Source: Agrobacterium leguminum
GTDB lineage: Bacteria > Pseudomonadota > Alphaproteobacteria > Rhizobiales > Rhizobiaceae
Direction of reading: 5' to 3'
DNA: 64,000 nt
Assembly (NCBI RefSeq): GCF_015704895.1
Contig: NZ_JADQWB010000013.1
Coordinates: 1-64,000 of the forward strand
Shown here: positions 18,618 through 26,644 of the stretch, one piece after another
How the letters are laid out: every line of letters begins with the position of its first letter
Position numbering within the stretch: position 1 is the stretch's first letter
Made by a program: the position numbers and the translations under genes
The notes under the pieces: generated by a model
The model's input: the letters and a program-made list of their open reading frames with translations, nothing else
Databases searched by the model: none
What the model was told of the DNA's origin: nothing

Positions 18618-19652
18618 ATGAAAGGAATTCGTCAGCTTGCCGATTATCTGGAGATATCGATAGGCACTGTTTCCCGTGCCCTGAACGGCAAGCCGGATGT
18701 GAACGAAGAAACGCGGCGGCGTGTTCTCGAAGCGGCGGAAAAGCTGGGTTATGTCGCCAACCAGTCCGGCCGCAGCCTCAGGCAGGGAACCACCAATGTC
18801 ATCGGCCTGATGACCGGCAGCGACGCGCAGACCGTGGAGAACTCCGACAACTTCTTCCTCGGTGTGACGGACGGTCTGCAAAGCGTGTTTTCCGGGCATA
18901 ATCTCGATCTCATCGTTCTGCCCTGTCCGGGGGAAGAGGATCCGGATGAATATCTGAAGCGCATGGTGGCGCGCCGTATGGTCGATGCGATGATCATTTC
19001 CGCGACGCGGCGGATAGACAAACGTGTGGATTTCCTGAAGCAGACCCGGCTGCCTTTCGTGGCGCTCGGACGGACCGCTTCCAGCGACACTCACGCCTGG
19101 ATCGATCTCGATTTCGAGGGCGTCGCGAAAAATGCGGTCGACCGCCTTGCCGCTGCCGGGCATCGCTCGATTGCTGTGGCGGTGCCCGACAGCGATATCA
19201 ATCTCGGTTATGTTTTTCTGGAAGGATACAGGCGCGCGCTGGAAGACAATGGCATCGCCTACGATTCCTCGCTGGTCATCCGTGCGAAATCGAGCGAGCA
19301 GGGCGGTTATCACGCCGCCAGCGAATGGCTGCAGATGCGGCCCCGGCCAACGGCGATTGTGCTGATCTACGAACTGATGGCGGTCGGTCTTTATCGCCGG
19401 CTTGCGGAAGTGGGCCTGAAGCCGGGGCGCGATCTCGCCGTCATCGGCTTCCGCGATGGCCCGCGCGGCCAGTTTCTGGAACCGCGGCTGACCAGTTTCC
19501 GCATGTCCCTGCATGATCTCGGCGTCACGGTGGCCCAGACGCTGTTATCGACCATGCCGGCCTATGCGCCCTTTTACCCCGATCAGGCCCGCCATTGCGT
19601 GTGGCCCATGCTTCTGGTAGCCGGCGAGAGCGACCCGGCTCCCGCCCCATAG
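18618..19652 (+). CDS. LacI-family regulator, probable repressor of the divergent sugar operon
   Basis: 344 residues from ATG 18618, preceded by GGGAGGGGAG; the open frame runs further upstream but would cover the operator. HTH at about residues 3-23 (IRQLADYLEISIGTVSRALN), hinge (SGRSLRQGTTN), then the ligand-binding core. The end of the core has DLAVIGFRDGP where most relatives have GFDD. It sits 140 bp from the divergently read sugar operon with a perfect operator between, the usual layout for local repression. Confidence 0.92.
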   Translation: MKGIRQLADYLEISIGTVSRALNGKPDVNEETRRRVLEAAEKLGYVANQSGRSLRQGTTNVIGLMTGSDAQTVENSDNFFLGVTDGLQSVFSGHNLDLIVLPCPGEEDPDEYLKRMVARRMVDAMIISATRRIDKRVDFLKQTRLPFVALGRTASSDTHAWIDLDFEGVAKNAVDRLAAAGHRSIAVAVPDSDINLGYVFLEGYRRALEDNGIAYDSSLVIRAKSSEQGGYHAASEWLQMRPRPTAIVLIYELMAVGLYRRLAEVGLKPGRDLAVIGFRDGPRGQFLEPRLTSFRMSLHDLGVTVAQTLLSTMPAYAPFYPDQARHCVWPMLLVAGESDPAPAP

Positions 19653-19671
19653 CCGCCGCTGCGCGGGAACG

Positions 19672-20550
19672 TCAAAGCTTGAAGCCGTCAACGCTCACGA
19701 CGCCGAAAGGATTGAATTTATATTCGTCTTCCTCATACCGTTCGTCGTCGGAGAGGGTGGCGCGACGGCCCTTTAGGGTGGCTTCAACGCCTTCACGCGC
19801 CATTTGCTCGGCGATATCGTCTATCAAGGCGGCGATCTTCAGCTGTTCGGCGTTGGTGGACGGTTGATCCCCGTCTTTTTTGGTGAAGCGCACCTGCACA
19901 TCGGGCAAGCCGATCAGGTGAAAGCCGATGCTCGTCATCCCTTCGGCATCGCCTCCTATGGGGCGGCGTGCGAAAGCCAGACGGCAGGTTCTGGCAAGCG
20001 CCATCCCGTCATCGGCGGCCGCCTCGCCGCGCGACTGCTCGTAAAGCTGCTTCCAGCGCCTTGCTCCATGGGCGACGCCCGCACTTTCACCCTTCACGGC
20101 GACAGCGCCGTGATCGAGCATGTGCTGTACGAATCTGAGGGCCTTTGCAGATGTCTTCACAGCCGTTTTGGCATCCATGGGCGGGCTGAGCACATAAAGA
20201 ACCGAGCCGTGCCCGGCGACGGCTTCCTCATCCTCCGGCTGGTAGGCATCGGGGTCAACGCGGTCCCAGCACACATTGAACGAACGTTCCATTCGGTCGT
20301 CCGCTTCGTCCTGTGAATAATCCTCGTCGAGACTGAAATCGGGCGCAAAATCATCGATGGCGGCGCGGGCGCTCTTCTGCAGCGCCGCCAGCCCATTTTC
20401 CGTGCCAAGAAAGCAGAGGATATGCCGGGGTTTGTATTCGGAACGGGATTCGGCAAAGGCCGCCGGCTTGCCCGATGCTGCGCCGAGAGACGGCCTTGCC
20501 AGTACAAGGCCGCCCAGAAATGCGAGAACGCCACGACGCCCGGAATTCAT
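19672..20550 (-). CDS. Uncharacterised exported protein with Tat-like signal
   Basis: 292 residues. The N-terminus has Arg-Arg (NSGRRGVLAFLGGLVLARPSLGA) followed by a hydrophobic core, which reads as a twin-arginine or Sec signal. The mature part is rich in Asp and Glu (DDFAPDFSLDEDYSQDEADD near 65-84) with a conserved-looking core around FVQHMLDHGAVAVKGESAGVAHG, split across about residues 140-163. I recognise no family. It converges on the LacI gene with a 19-bp gap and appears to be a stand-alone gene. Confidence 0.65.
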   Translation of the reverse strand: MNSGRRGVLAFLGGLVLARPSLGAASGKPAAFAESRSEYKPRHILCFLGTENGLAALQKSARAAIDDFAPDFSLDEDYSQDEADDRMERSFNVCWDRVDPDAYQPEDEEAVAGHGSVLYVLSPPMDAKTAVKTSAKALRFVQHMLDHGAVAVKGESAGVAHGARRWKQLYEQSRGEAAADDGMALARTCRLAFARRPIGGDAEGMTSIGFHLIGLPDVQVRFTKKDGDQPSTNAEQLKIAALIDDIAEQMAREGVEATLKGRRATLSDDERYEEDEYKFNPFGVVSVDGFKL

Positions 20551-20700
20551 CCGATACCCCCAAGGTTTCCATCAACAGGATGAGGGGGTTTTACACCGGC
20601 ATATATAATTCAGACCATATGGCGTTCGATATTTTTGGCATCGCGGTTTTGCGACCCGGAAGGAGCCGGCGGCCTGAGCCGCTGTGTCATCCGGCAGCGA

Positions 20701-21474
20701 CTATTTTGTGGTGTAACCGCCATTGACCAGAATGGTCTGGCCGGTCATCCACCAGCCATCCGTGACGAGGAAGCGGATATAGGGAACGATGTCCTCGATA
20801 TCGGTGAGACCGGTTTTCGAGAAGCCGGAAAGAGCGGCGGCGCTTTTGTGATAGGCTTGCGCCTCCGGCGTTTCCTGACCGTAGAAGAATGGCGTATCCA
20901 TCGGTCCGGGGCCGATTGCCGTCACCGAGACGCCGCGTTCACCAAACTCCTTGGCCGCCGCGCGGGTAAAATGTTCCACCGGGGCCTTGGTGCCGGCATA
21001 GCTGGCGTAAAACGGGGTGAAAGCGCCCAGGAGCGATGTCACGAGGGTGCAGATCTTGCCGTTATCGCTGACGTGGCGTCCGGCCTGCTGGAGAAAAAAG
21101 AAGGCCGACTTGGCGTTAACGGCGGTCATCTCGTCATATTCGGCTTCCGACGTGTCGAGGATCGGCTTTTTCAGCACCTTGCCGACGGTGTTGATGGCGA
21201 TATCCGGGCGGCCGATGGCGGCGACTGTATCGGCAAACAGCTTTTCGACCGCACCTGCCGTGGTGAGATCGGCCTGAAGGGCGACGGCCTCAGCGCCGGC
21301 CGCTTTCACGGCGGCCACCGTTGCCTCGGCGTCGGCCCTGGTTGAGGCGCTGTTATAATGGATGGCGATGGCGCGGGCACCCTGGCCGGCAAAATCGCGG
21401 GCAATCAATCCACCGAGATTTTTCGCGCCGCCGGCGATGATGACGGTTTTGCCCTTGAGGGAATGGTCTGTCAT
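20701..21474 (-). CDS. Short-chain dehydrogenase/reductase (SDR)
   Basis: 257 residues, classical SDR. The nucleotide-binding turn is GGAKNLGG (about 15-22), a variant of TGxxxGxG. INTVGKV replaces the NAG motif, and the catalytic series Ser (LVTSLLGAF), Tyr and Lys (YAGTK, about 171-175) is present. The C-terminus VNGGYTTK is typical. It is read divergently from a LysR regulator across a 136-bp gap that contains a dyad operator. Substrate unknown. Confidence 0.93.
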   Translation of the reverse strand: MTDHSLKGKTVIIAGGAKNLGGLIARDFAGQGARAIAIHYNSASTRADAEATVAAVKAAGAEAVALQADLTTAGAVEKLFADTVAAIGRPDIAINTVGKVLKKPILDTSEAEYDEMTAVNAKSAFFFLQQAGRHVSDNGKICTLVTSLLGAFTPFYASYAGTKAPVEHFTRAAAKEFGERGVSVTAIGPGPMDTPFFYGQETPEAQAYHKSAAALSGFSKTGLTDIEDIVPYIRFLVTDGWWMTGQTILVNGGYTTK

Positions 21475-21565
21475 GGGTCGGCCTCCTTTTGCCGTGCTCG
21501 GCCAACTGGCGGCCGCTTTCGTTGCAGCAGGATATCGTCTAGCTTTGCGTGATAAAGGCGCTTAC

Positions 21566-21584
21566 TCTGACATAACTTGTCAGA
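21566..21584. promoter_or_regulatory. LysR-type operator between SDR and LysR genes
   Basis: TCTGACA-N5-TGTCAGA, perfect 7-bp arms, fitting the interrupted-dyad sites bound by LysR regulators. It is 92 bp upstream of the SDR start and 27 bp upstream of the regulator start, as expected for activation of one gene and autorepression of the other. Confidence 0.65.
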
Positions 21585-21610
21585 AAAGCCGCACAATAGG
21601 GTGTTTCCGG

Positions 21611-22510
21611 TTGGACCGTATCGACCTGTTCCGCATCTTCACACGCGTCGTTGACTGCGCGAGTTTCACGCGGGCCGCCGATACGCTCGGCATACCACGC
21701 TCTTCGGTTTCGGCGGCAGTGCAGGAACTGGAAGGGCGTGTCGGTGCGCGGCTGCTGAACCGCACGACGCGCAAGGTCTCGCCAACCGAGGATGGTTCGG
21801 CCTTTTACGAGCGCTGCCAGCGGCTGATCGCCGATGTCGAAGATGCGGAAAATCTCTTCCGGCAGACGGCGGCGCAGCCTTCGGGCCGGTTGCGGATCGA
21901 CGTGCCGGGCCGGATCGGGCGGCTGGTCATCGCACCGGCGCTGCCGGAATTTCTTGATCTTTATCCGCAGATCGACATAGGCCTCGGCGTTACCGACCGC
22001 GCCGTCGATCTGGTGGAAGACAATATCGATTGCGTGCTGCGCGTCGGACCGCTCAGCGATTCCGGCCTGATCGCGCGGCCGATAGGCAAGCTGCCGCTGA
22101 TCAATGTCGCAAGCCCCTACTATCTGGCGCGTTATGGAACACCGAAAACGCCCCACGATCTTTCCCGCCATTGGGCGGTCAATTACGCTTCGCCCTCCAG
22201 CGGGCGGGTGGAAAACTGGGAATGGATCGAAGGCGAGACACTGCATTCGCTTTCCATGCGCGGCCGCGTCACCGTCAACAATGCCGAAGCCTATATCGCC
22301 TGTTGTCTTGCCGGTCTCGGCTTGATCCAGATACCGGCTTACGACGTCAGGCCGCATCTGGAGAGCGGCGACCTCATCGAGGTCATGCCGACCCATCGGG
22401 CCGAGCCAATGCCGATGACGTTGCTTTATCCCCATCGACAGCATCTGTCGCGGCGGCTGCAGGTGTTTGCGGAGTGGCTGGAAGCCCTGCTGCGGCGACG
22501 GCTTCTGTAG
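21611..22510 (+). CDS. LysR-family transcriptional regulator
   Basis: 299 residues from a TTG at 21611 (AGGG about 10 bp upstream); the frame is open earlier, but homologous sequence begins at DRIDLFRIFTRVVDCASFTR. The winged HTH (about 1-60) contains ASFTRAADTLGIPRSSVSAA. The effector domain has the expected strands (GRLRIDVPGRIGRLVIAPAL). It is likely to control the divergent SDR gene through the dyad at 21566-21584. Confidence 0.9.
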   Translation: MDRIDLFRIFTRVVDCASFTRAADTLGIPRSSVSAAVQELEGRVGARLLNRTTRKVSPTEDGSAFYERCQRLIADVEDAENLFRQTAAQPSGRLRIDVPGRIGRLVIAPALPEFLDLYPQIDIGLGVTDRAVDLVEDNIDCVLRVGPLSDSGLIARPIGKLPLINVASPYYLARYGTPKTPHDLSRHWAVNYASPSSGRVENWEWIEGETLHSLSMRGRVTVNNAEAYIACCLAGLGLIQIPAYDVRPHLESGDLIEVMPTHRAEPMPMTLLYPHRQHLSRRLQVFAEWLEALLRRRLL

Positions 22511-22629
22511 CCCAACATGCCTGCTGTGGCGATGCTCCAGCCTATTTTTATCATAGCGAGATTCGGCGTTATAAAGTGTAGCCGCTTGCGCCATTTTGAC
22601 CTCCGCCAGAAATCTGAAGGGAGGCGCAT

Positions 22630-23592
22630 ATGCTCACGATCAATTCACAGGAAACAGCCGGGCTTTTACCGTTTGACGGGCTTATCAAGGCACTTGCCGC
22701 CGCCTTTGCGGAAGGCTGTGAGATGCCTGTGCGGCACCACCACACGATCGATGTGCCAAATGAAGCCGCCGCGACACTGCTATTGATGCCGGCCTGGCAC
22801 GGCGCACGGCAGTCCACACGTTATCTGGGGATCAAGATCGTCACCGTCTTTCCCGGAAACGCCGGCAGAAACCTGCCGGGATTGACCTCGACCTATATGC
22901 TTTACGACGCGCAGACAGGCATCCAGCTCGCCACGCTGGACGGTAATGTCATCACCGGCCGCCGGACTGTTGCGGCGTCGGCGCTTGCAGCGGATTATCT
23001 TGCGCGCAAGGATGCCAGCCGGCTTCTGGTGCTGGGCGCCGGCCGTGTCGCGAGCCTTATTCCCGACGCCTATCGGGCCATCAGACCGCTTGAGCAGGTG
23101 GCCGTCTGGGATATTGATCGTGGCAATGCCGAGCGGCTGGCGAAAAGCATCGAGGTGTCGGGACTTGCGGCCACGGTGGTCGATGATCTGGAAAGGGCGG
23201 TTGCCGAGGCCGATATCGTCAGCGCCGCGACGCTCGCCACCACGCCGCTCATCCGGGGCGCGTGGCTGCGCCCCGGCACGCATGTCGATCTCATCGGCGG
23301 CTTCACGCCCGGCATGCGCGAGGCAGATGACGAAGCCATAGGCCGCGCCTCGGTCTTTATCGATACGGAGGAAGCGCTGCACGAAGCGGGCGATCTCGTT
23401 CAGCCGATCAAGGCGGGCCTGTTTTCAGAGGAAAACGTCAGGTCGACGCTTGCCGGACTTTGCAGGGCAAACCGGTTTGCGCGCAGTGGCGATGATGAGA
23501 TCACGCTCTATAAGGCTGTCGGAACCGCGCTCGCCGATCTTGCGGCGGCCACCATGGTCTATGAGGCCGCGACGCTGAACGGAAAAGGATGA
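22630..23592 (+). CDS. Ornithine cyclodeaminase / mu-crystallin family protein
   Basis: 320 residues behind a GGGAGG ribosome site at 22619-22624. The Rossmann turn LVLGAGRVAS (about 133-142) and the family features YLGIKIVTVFPGN (about 66-78, with the substrate Lys) and VITGRRTVAASALAADYLA (about 106-124) are clear. Members act as ornithine cyclodeaminase, alanine dehydrogenase or delta-1-pyrroline-2-carboxylate reductase. The coupled RidA gene (4-bp overlap) suggests an imine/enamine intermediate, which favours an amino-acid or cyclic imino-acid reaction. Confidence 0.88.
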   Translation: MLTINSQETAGLLPFDGLIKALAAAFAEGCEMPVRHHHTIDVPNEAAATLLLMPAWHGARQSTRYLGIKIVTVFPGNAGRNLPGLTSTYMLYDAQTGIQLATLDGNVITGRRTVAASALAADYLARKDASRLLVLGAGRVASLIPDAYRAIRPLEQVAVWDIDRGNAERLAKSIEVSGLAATVVDDLERAVAEADIVSAATLATTPLIRGAWLRPGTHVDLIGGFTPGMREADDEAIGRASVFIDTEEALHEAGDLVQPIKAGLFSEENVRSTLAGLCRANRFARSGDDEITLYKAVGTALADLAAATMVYEAATLNGKG

Positions 23593-23993
23593 CAGACATG
23601 GCCAAACGCGAAATCCTTGAAGTGCCGGTGGTTTCAGAGGCGATCCGCCGGCTGGGCGCGCCAACCTCGGCGCTTGTCCGCTCCGGCAACATCGTCGCCA
23701 CCTGCGGCATGCCGCCCGTCGATCTTGAGACGGGCGACATCGTCAGGGGCGATATCGCCGTCCAGACCCGGGCCTCGCTGGAAGCCCTGCGGGTGACACT
23801 GGCCGCAGCGGGCGCCACCTTCGAAGATGTGATCAAGACCACCGTCTATGTCACCGATGCAGCGCTGATGGGAACAGTGAACGACATATACCGTGAATAT
23901 TTCGCAGCCGGTTTTCCGGCGCGCACCTCGGCAACCATCAAACCCTGGACCTTGCCCTTCGATATCGAAATCGAGTGCCTTGCTGTCCTTTGA
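23589..23993 (+). CDS. RidA family enamine/imine deaminase
   Basis: 134 residues, start overlapping the previous stop by 4 bp. The family pattern includes SGNIVATCGMPPVD (about 32-45) and VYVTD (86-90). Arg112 in ARTSATI and a Glu near the C-terminus (about 127-129) correspond to the active-site residues of RidA. It probably hydrolyses reactive enamine/imine products made by the ornithine cyclodeaminase-like partner or by PLP enzymes. Confidence 0.9.
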   Translation: MTDMAKREILEVPVVSEAIRRLGAPTSALVRSGNIVATCGMPPVDLETGDIVRGDIAVQTRASLEALRVTLAAAGATFEDVIKTTVYVTDAALMGTVNDIYREYFAAGFPARTSATIKPWTLPFDIEIECLAVL

Positions 23994-24013
23994 GGGCAGG
24001 CGGGCATGAAAAA

Positions 24014-24044
24014 GGGCGCGTCGGCCGGATCGGCTGACGCGCCC
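24014..24044. terminator. Convergent terminator hairpin
   Basis: A 14-bp stem with one mismatch (24014-24027 with 24031-24044, arms starting GGGCGCGTC and ending GACGCGCCC) and a 3-base loop, between the ends of two converging genes. No strong T-run on either side, but the placement fits termination. Confidence 0.7.
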
Positions 24045-24081
24045 ACATGCATTTCCCGGAGCGCAAGATTGCAGGCCGGCT

Positions 24082-24720
24082 TTACGTGGACTGCTCCAGC
24101 GGTGAAAGTCCATAAACCGCTACGATATCTTCCCCCTTTTCGAGCCTTGCAACGATGCCGGGCTCCTTTTCCTGAATGGCGAGAGCCTGCCGTGCTATTG
24201 CCAGTGCTTCTCCGGGTGGCAGGATGCTGACGCCGTTTTCATCGGCCAGCACGATATCGCCGTTCTGAACCCTGACCCCGCCGCAGACGACCGGCCCTGC
24301 GACATTTCCCCGTCCTCTGAGCTTGGTGGTGATGGGCGAGCGTCCCCGGCACCAGACCGGCAGGCCGGCGCTGCGGATCGAGCCGATATCGGTGACATAA
24401 CCATCAAGGATGACGGCGGTGACACCGCGCGCGAGTGCTGCGGCGGTCATGACCGCGCCCCAGCAGGCATGCCGGTCGTCGCTCAGTCGCTCGATGACGA
24501 GAATATCGCCGGGCATGGCGCGGGAAAGGGCATGCGGAAGCGCTGTCCCGTCATCTCCTGGCAGGCTGACGGTCAGCGCGCGACCGGCGATGCGGACGCC
24601 GTCGATCACGCATTGCATCGCCGGATCCATGAAACCATCCGATCTGAAATGGCCGATCGTCGCTGTCTCGACGCTCCGGAGCAGTTCGATCGCCTCGTTG
24701 ATTGTGTCGGGACTTTCCAT
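24082..24720 (-). CDS. RraA-like protein (HMG/CHA aldolase family)
   Basis: 212 residues from the ATG at 24720. The family signature runs from ALTVSLPGDD through GDILVIE to WGAVMTAAALARGVTAVILDG and YVTDIGSIR (about 86-125), with the Arg and Asp that hold pyruvate-enolate metal in the aldolases. Members are 4-hydroxy-4-methyl-2-oxoglutarate aldolases or oxaloacetate decarboxylases, distinct from true RNase E inhibitors. It lies downstream of the transporter gene, but a strong hairpin separates them. Confidence 0.88.
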   Translation of the reverse strand: MESPDTINEAIELLRSVETATIGHFRSDGFMDPAMQCVIDGVRIAGRALTVSLPGDDGTALPHALSRAMPGDILVIERLSDDRHACWGAVMTAAALARGVTAVILDGYVTDIGSIRSAGLPVWCRGRSPITTKLRGRGNVAGPVVCGGVRVQNGDIVLADENGVSILPPGEALAIARQALAIQEKEPGIVARLEKGEDIVAVYGLSPLEQST

Positions 24721-24730
24721 GGGTGTCTCC

Positions 24731-24762
24731 AAAAGAAAGACGCCGGCGCGGGGCCGGCGTCT
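24731..24762 (-). terminator. Rho-independent terminator or attenuator directly before the RraA ribosome site
   Basis: A perfect 10-bp stem AGACGCCGGC / GCCGGCGTCT (24738-24762, 5-base loop) is followed on the minus strand by TTTCTTTT. The RraA-gene ribosome site GGAG begins at once after this tract. The hairpin should end most transcription from the upstream transporter gene while leaving some read-through. Confidence 0.75.
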
Positions 24763-24780
24763 GTGATATGGCAATATGGT

Positions 24781-26103
24781 TCAGTTGGTCTTGGCCAGAT
24801 CGCGTTTCACGGTCTCGGTCAGCGCCAGCAGGGCGACGGCCGAGAGCAGGGCGGAGCCGATCATGTACCAGGCGACGGATGCGCCGCTGCCGGTGGCGGA
24901 AAGCAGCCAGGTGGTGATGACGGGAGTAAGCGCGCTGCCCAGAACCCCTGAGAGCATATAGGCGATGGACAGGCCGGAATAGCGGACCTTGGTGCCGAAA
25001 AGTTCGGCGAGGAAGGTGGCGATTGGGCCGTAATTGGCGGCAAAGGCCGTCATCATCAGCAGGTAGCCCGCAAGTGCGCCGGCAAAGGTGGCGGTATCCA
25101 TCAGCCAGAACATCGGGAAAGCGACGAGCGCTTCGGCCAGAATGCCGCCGAGAATGACCGGCCGGCGGCCGACCTTGTCGGAAAGCAGGCCGAAGAGCGG
25201 CAGCAGGAAAATGCACGCCATGCAGGAAATCAGTACGATCACCAGCATCTCGTTGCGGGAGATGTTGAGCGCCTGCGTGCCATAGCTCAGGCCGAAGGCG
25301 ACGATGAGGTTGAAGGACGATCCGGTGGACATGGTGGCGATGCCGCCGAGAAGGACCGTTTTCCAGGATTTGGAAAGCAGTTCGAAGAAGGGCACGCGCA
25401 CGGTCGCCTCTTCCGTCTTCACCTTGGCGAAGGACGGCGTTTCGGCGGTGTTGAGCCGAACATAGGCGCCGACGGCGACCAGAAGAATGCTGACGAGGAA
25501 CGGAATGCGCCAGCCCCAGGAAATCAGGTCCTCGGGCGCCATGGTGAAACCGATGGCAAGGAAGGCGAGGTTGGCGATCAATGTGCCGGCCGGAACGCCG
25601 ATCTGCACCCAGGAGCCATAAAGGCCGCGCCGGTTCTGCGGCGCATGTTCCACCGCCATCAAAACCGCGCCGCCCCATTCGCCGCCGAGCGCCAGACCCT
25701 GCACGACACGCAGCGCCAGAAGCAGGATGGGCGCCCAGACGCCGATCTGGTTGTAATTGGGCAGAAGGCCGATGGCGAAGGTTGCCACACCCATCATGAC
25801 CAGCGAGACGAGCAGCATCGACTTGCGGCCGATCCTGTCACCGAAATGGCCGAAAAGCGCTGCCCCGACGATGCGGGCGAGATAGGCCGAGGCGAAGGTG
25901 CCGAAGGCCAGAAGCGTGCCGACGAGCGCATCGAAACTCGGAAAGAAGACCTTGTTGAAGACCAGCGCCGAAGCGGTGGCGAAGACGAAAAGATCGTACC
26001 ATTCGACGGTGGTGCCGATGACGCTTGCGACGGCGATCCGCCGAACGCCAACCGGCTGTTTCTCGACGGAGCCCACGAGTGCGGTTTCCCCTTGCATGAA
26101 CAT
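24781..26103 (-). CDS. Major facilitator superfamily transporter, metabolite:H+ symporter (MHS) type
   Basis: 440 residues with 12 predicted helices. The MHS marks are the N-terminal IGTTVEWYDLFVFATASAL (about 29-47), the loop GHFGDRIGRKSML (about 84-96), RVVQGLALGGEWGGA (about 131-145) and the second loop LLSDKVGRRPVIL. Relatives carry organic acids such as citrate, shikimate, proline/betaine or alpha-ketoglutarate. A RraA-type aldolase gene downstream is compatible with organic-acid import. Substrate not resolved. Confidence 0.92.
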   Translation of the reverse strand: MFMQGETALVGSVEKQPVGVRRIAVASVIGTTVEWYDLFVFATASALVFNKVFFPSFDALVGTLLAFGTFASAYLARIVGAALFGHFGDRIGRKSMLLVSLVMMGVATFAIGLLPNYNQIGVWAPILLLALRVVQGLALGGEWGGAVLMAVEHAPQNRRGLYGSWVQIGVPAGTLIANLAFLAIGFTMAPEDLISWGWRIPFLVSILLVAVGAYVRLNTAETPSFAKVKTEEATVRVPFFELLSKSWKTVLLGGIATMSTGSSFNLIVAFGLSYGTQALNISRNEMLVIVLISCMACIFLLPLFGLLSDKVGRRPVILGGILAEALVAFPMFWLMDTATFAGALAGYLLMMTAFAANYGPIATFLAELFGTKVRYSGLSIAYMLSGVLGSALTPVITTWLLSATGSGASVAWYMIGSALLSAVALLALTETVKRDLAKTN

Positions 26104-26644
26104 TCCCCTTTATGTTGCTGTGAAGGAAAACGGGGAAACGACGAAGCGGAGCGGCCCCACGCCGAAGGCATGAGATGACGATAGCCATTTCCGGCGGAGC
26201 AACCGTTTTCGGTACTCTCCGTCAGTCCGACATGCTGCGATGTTCCCCTGTTTTGCGCAATGATGGGAAAGCGGGAGGCTCCCGACAAATAGATAATGCA
26301 GATTTCTTCCATAGGGCCGCGCTATAGACCAAATCCTGGGCATTTTCGGGCATCTTGGTGCCGTCTATGAATTTTGAAATAGATAATAAAATCAGGGAAA
26401 TATCGCAGGCGCTGTTTTTCTTTGCCGCTCGGCTGCGCAGTCCCTGCCTGTCTTTTGACCGGCTGAAATTTCTTTTTCGGCCGCAAGGACCGCCACTCTT
26501 ATTCTAAGTATCGAATCTATCTATTTTTGAATTTTCCGGTTTGGTCTTATCCCCTTTGTCATTCCACGGAGTGAAAAGAGGTCGTCTGCGGGCTGCCGGC
26601 TACGCCGGGGCATTGCTGCCGCGAGACCATAACAGGGGACCGAA
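26104..26644. other. 541-bp intergenic region with a repeated AAATAGATA motif
   Basis: No gene is supported here. It separates the divergent transporter and amidohydrolase genes. AAATAGATAAT occurs at 26287-26297 and 26377-26387, and the same AAATAGATA core is inverted at 26518-26526. These may be binding sites for a shared regulator. AT-rich stretches at about 26370-26410 and 26500-26540 are likely promoter regions. Confidence 0.5.
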
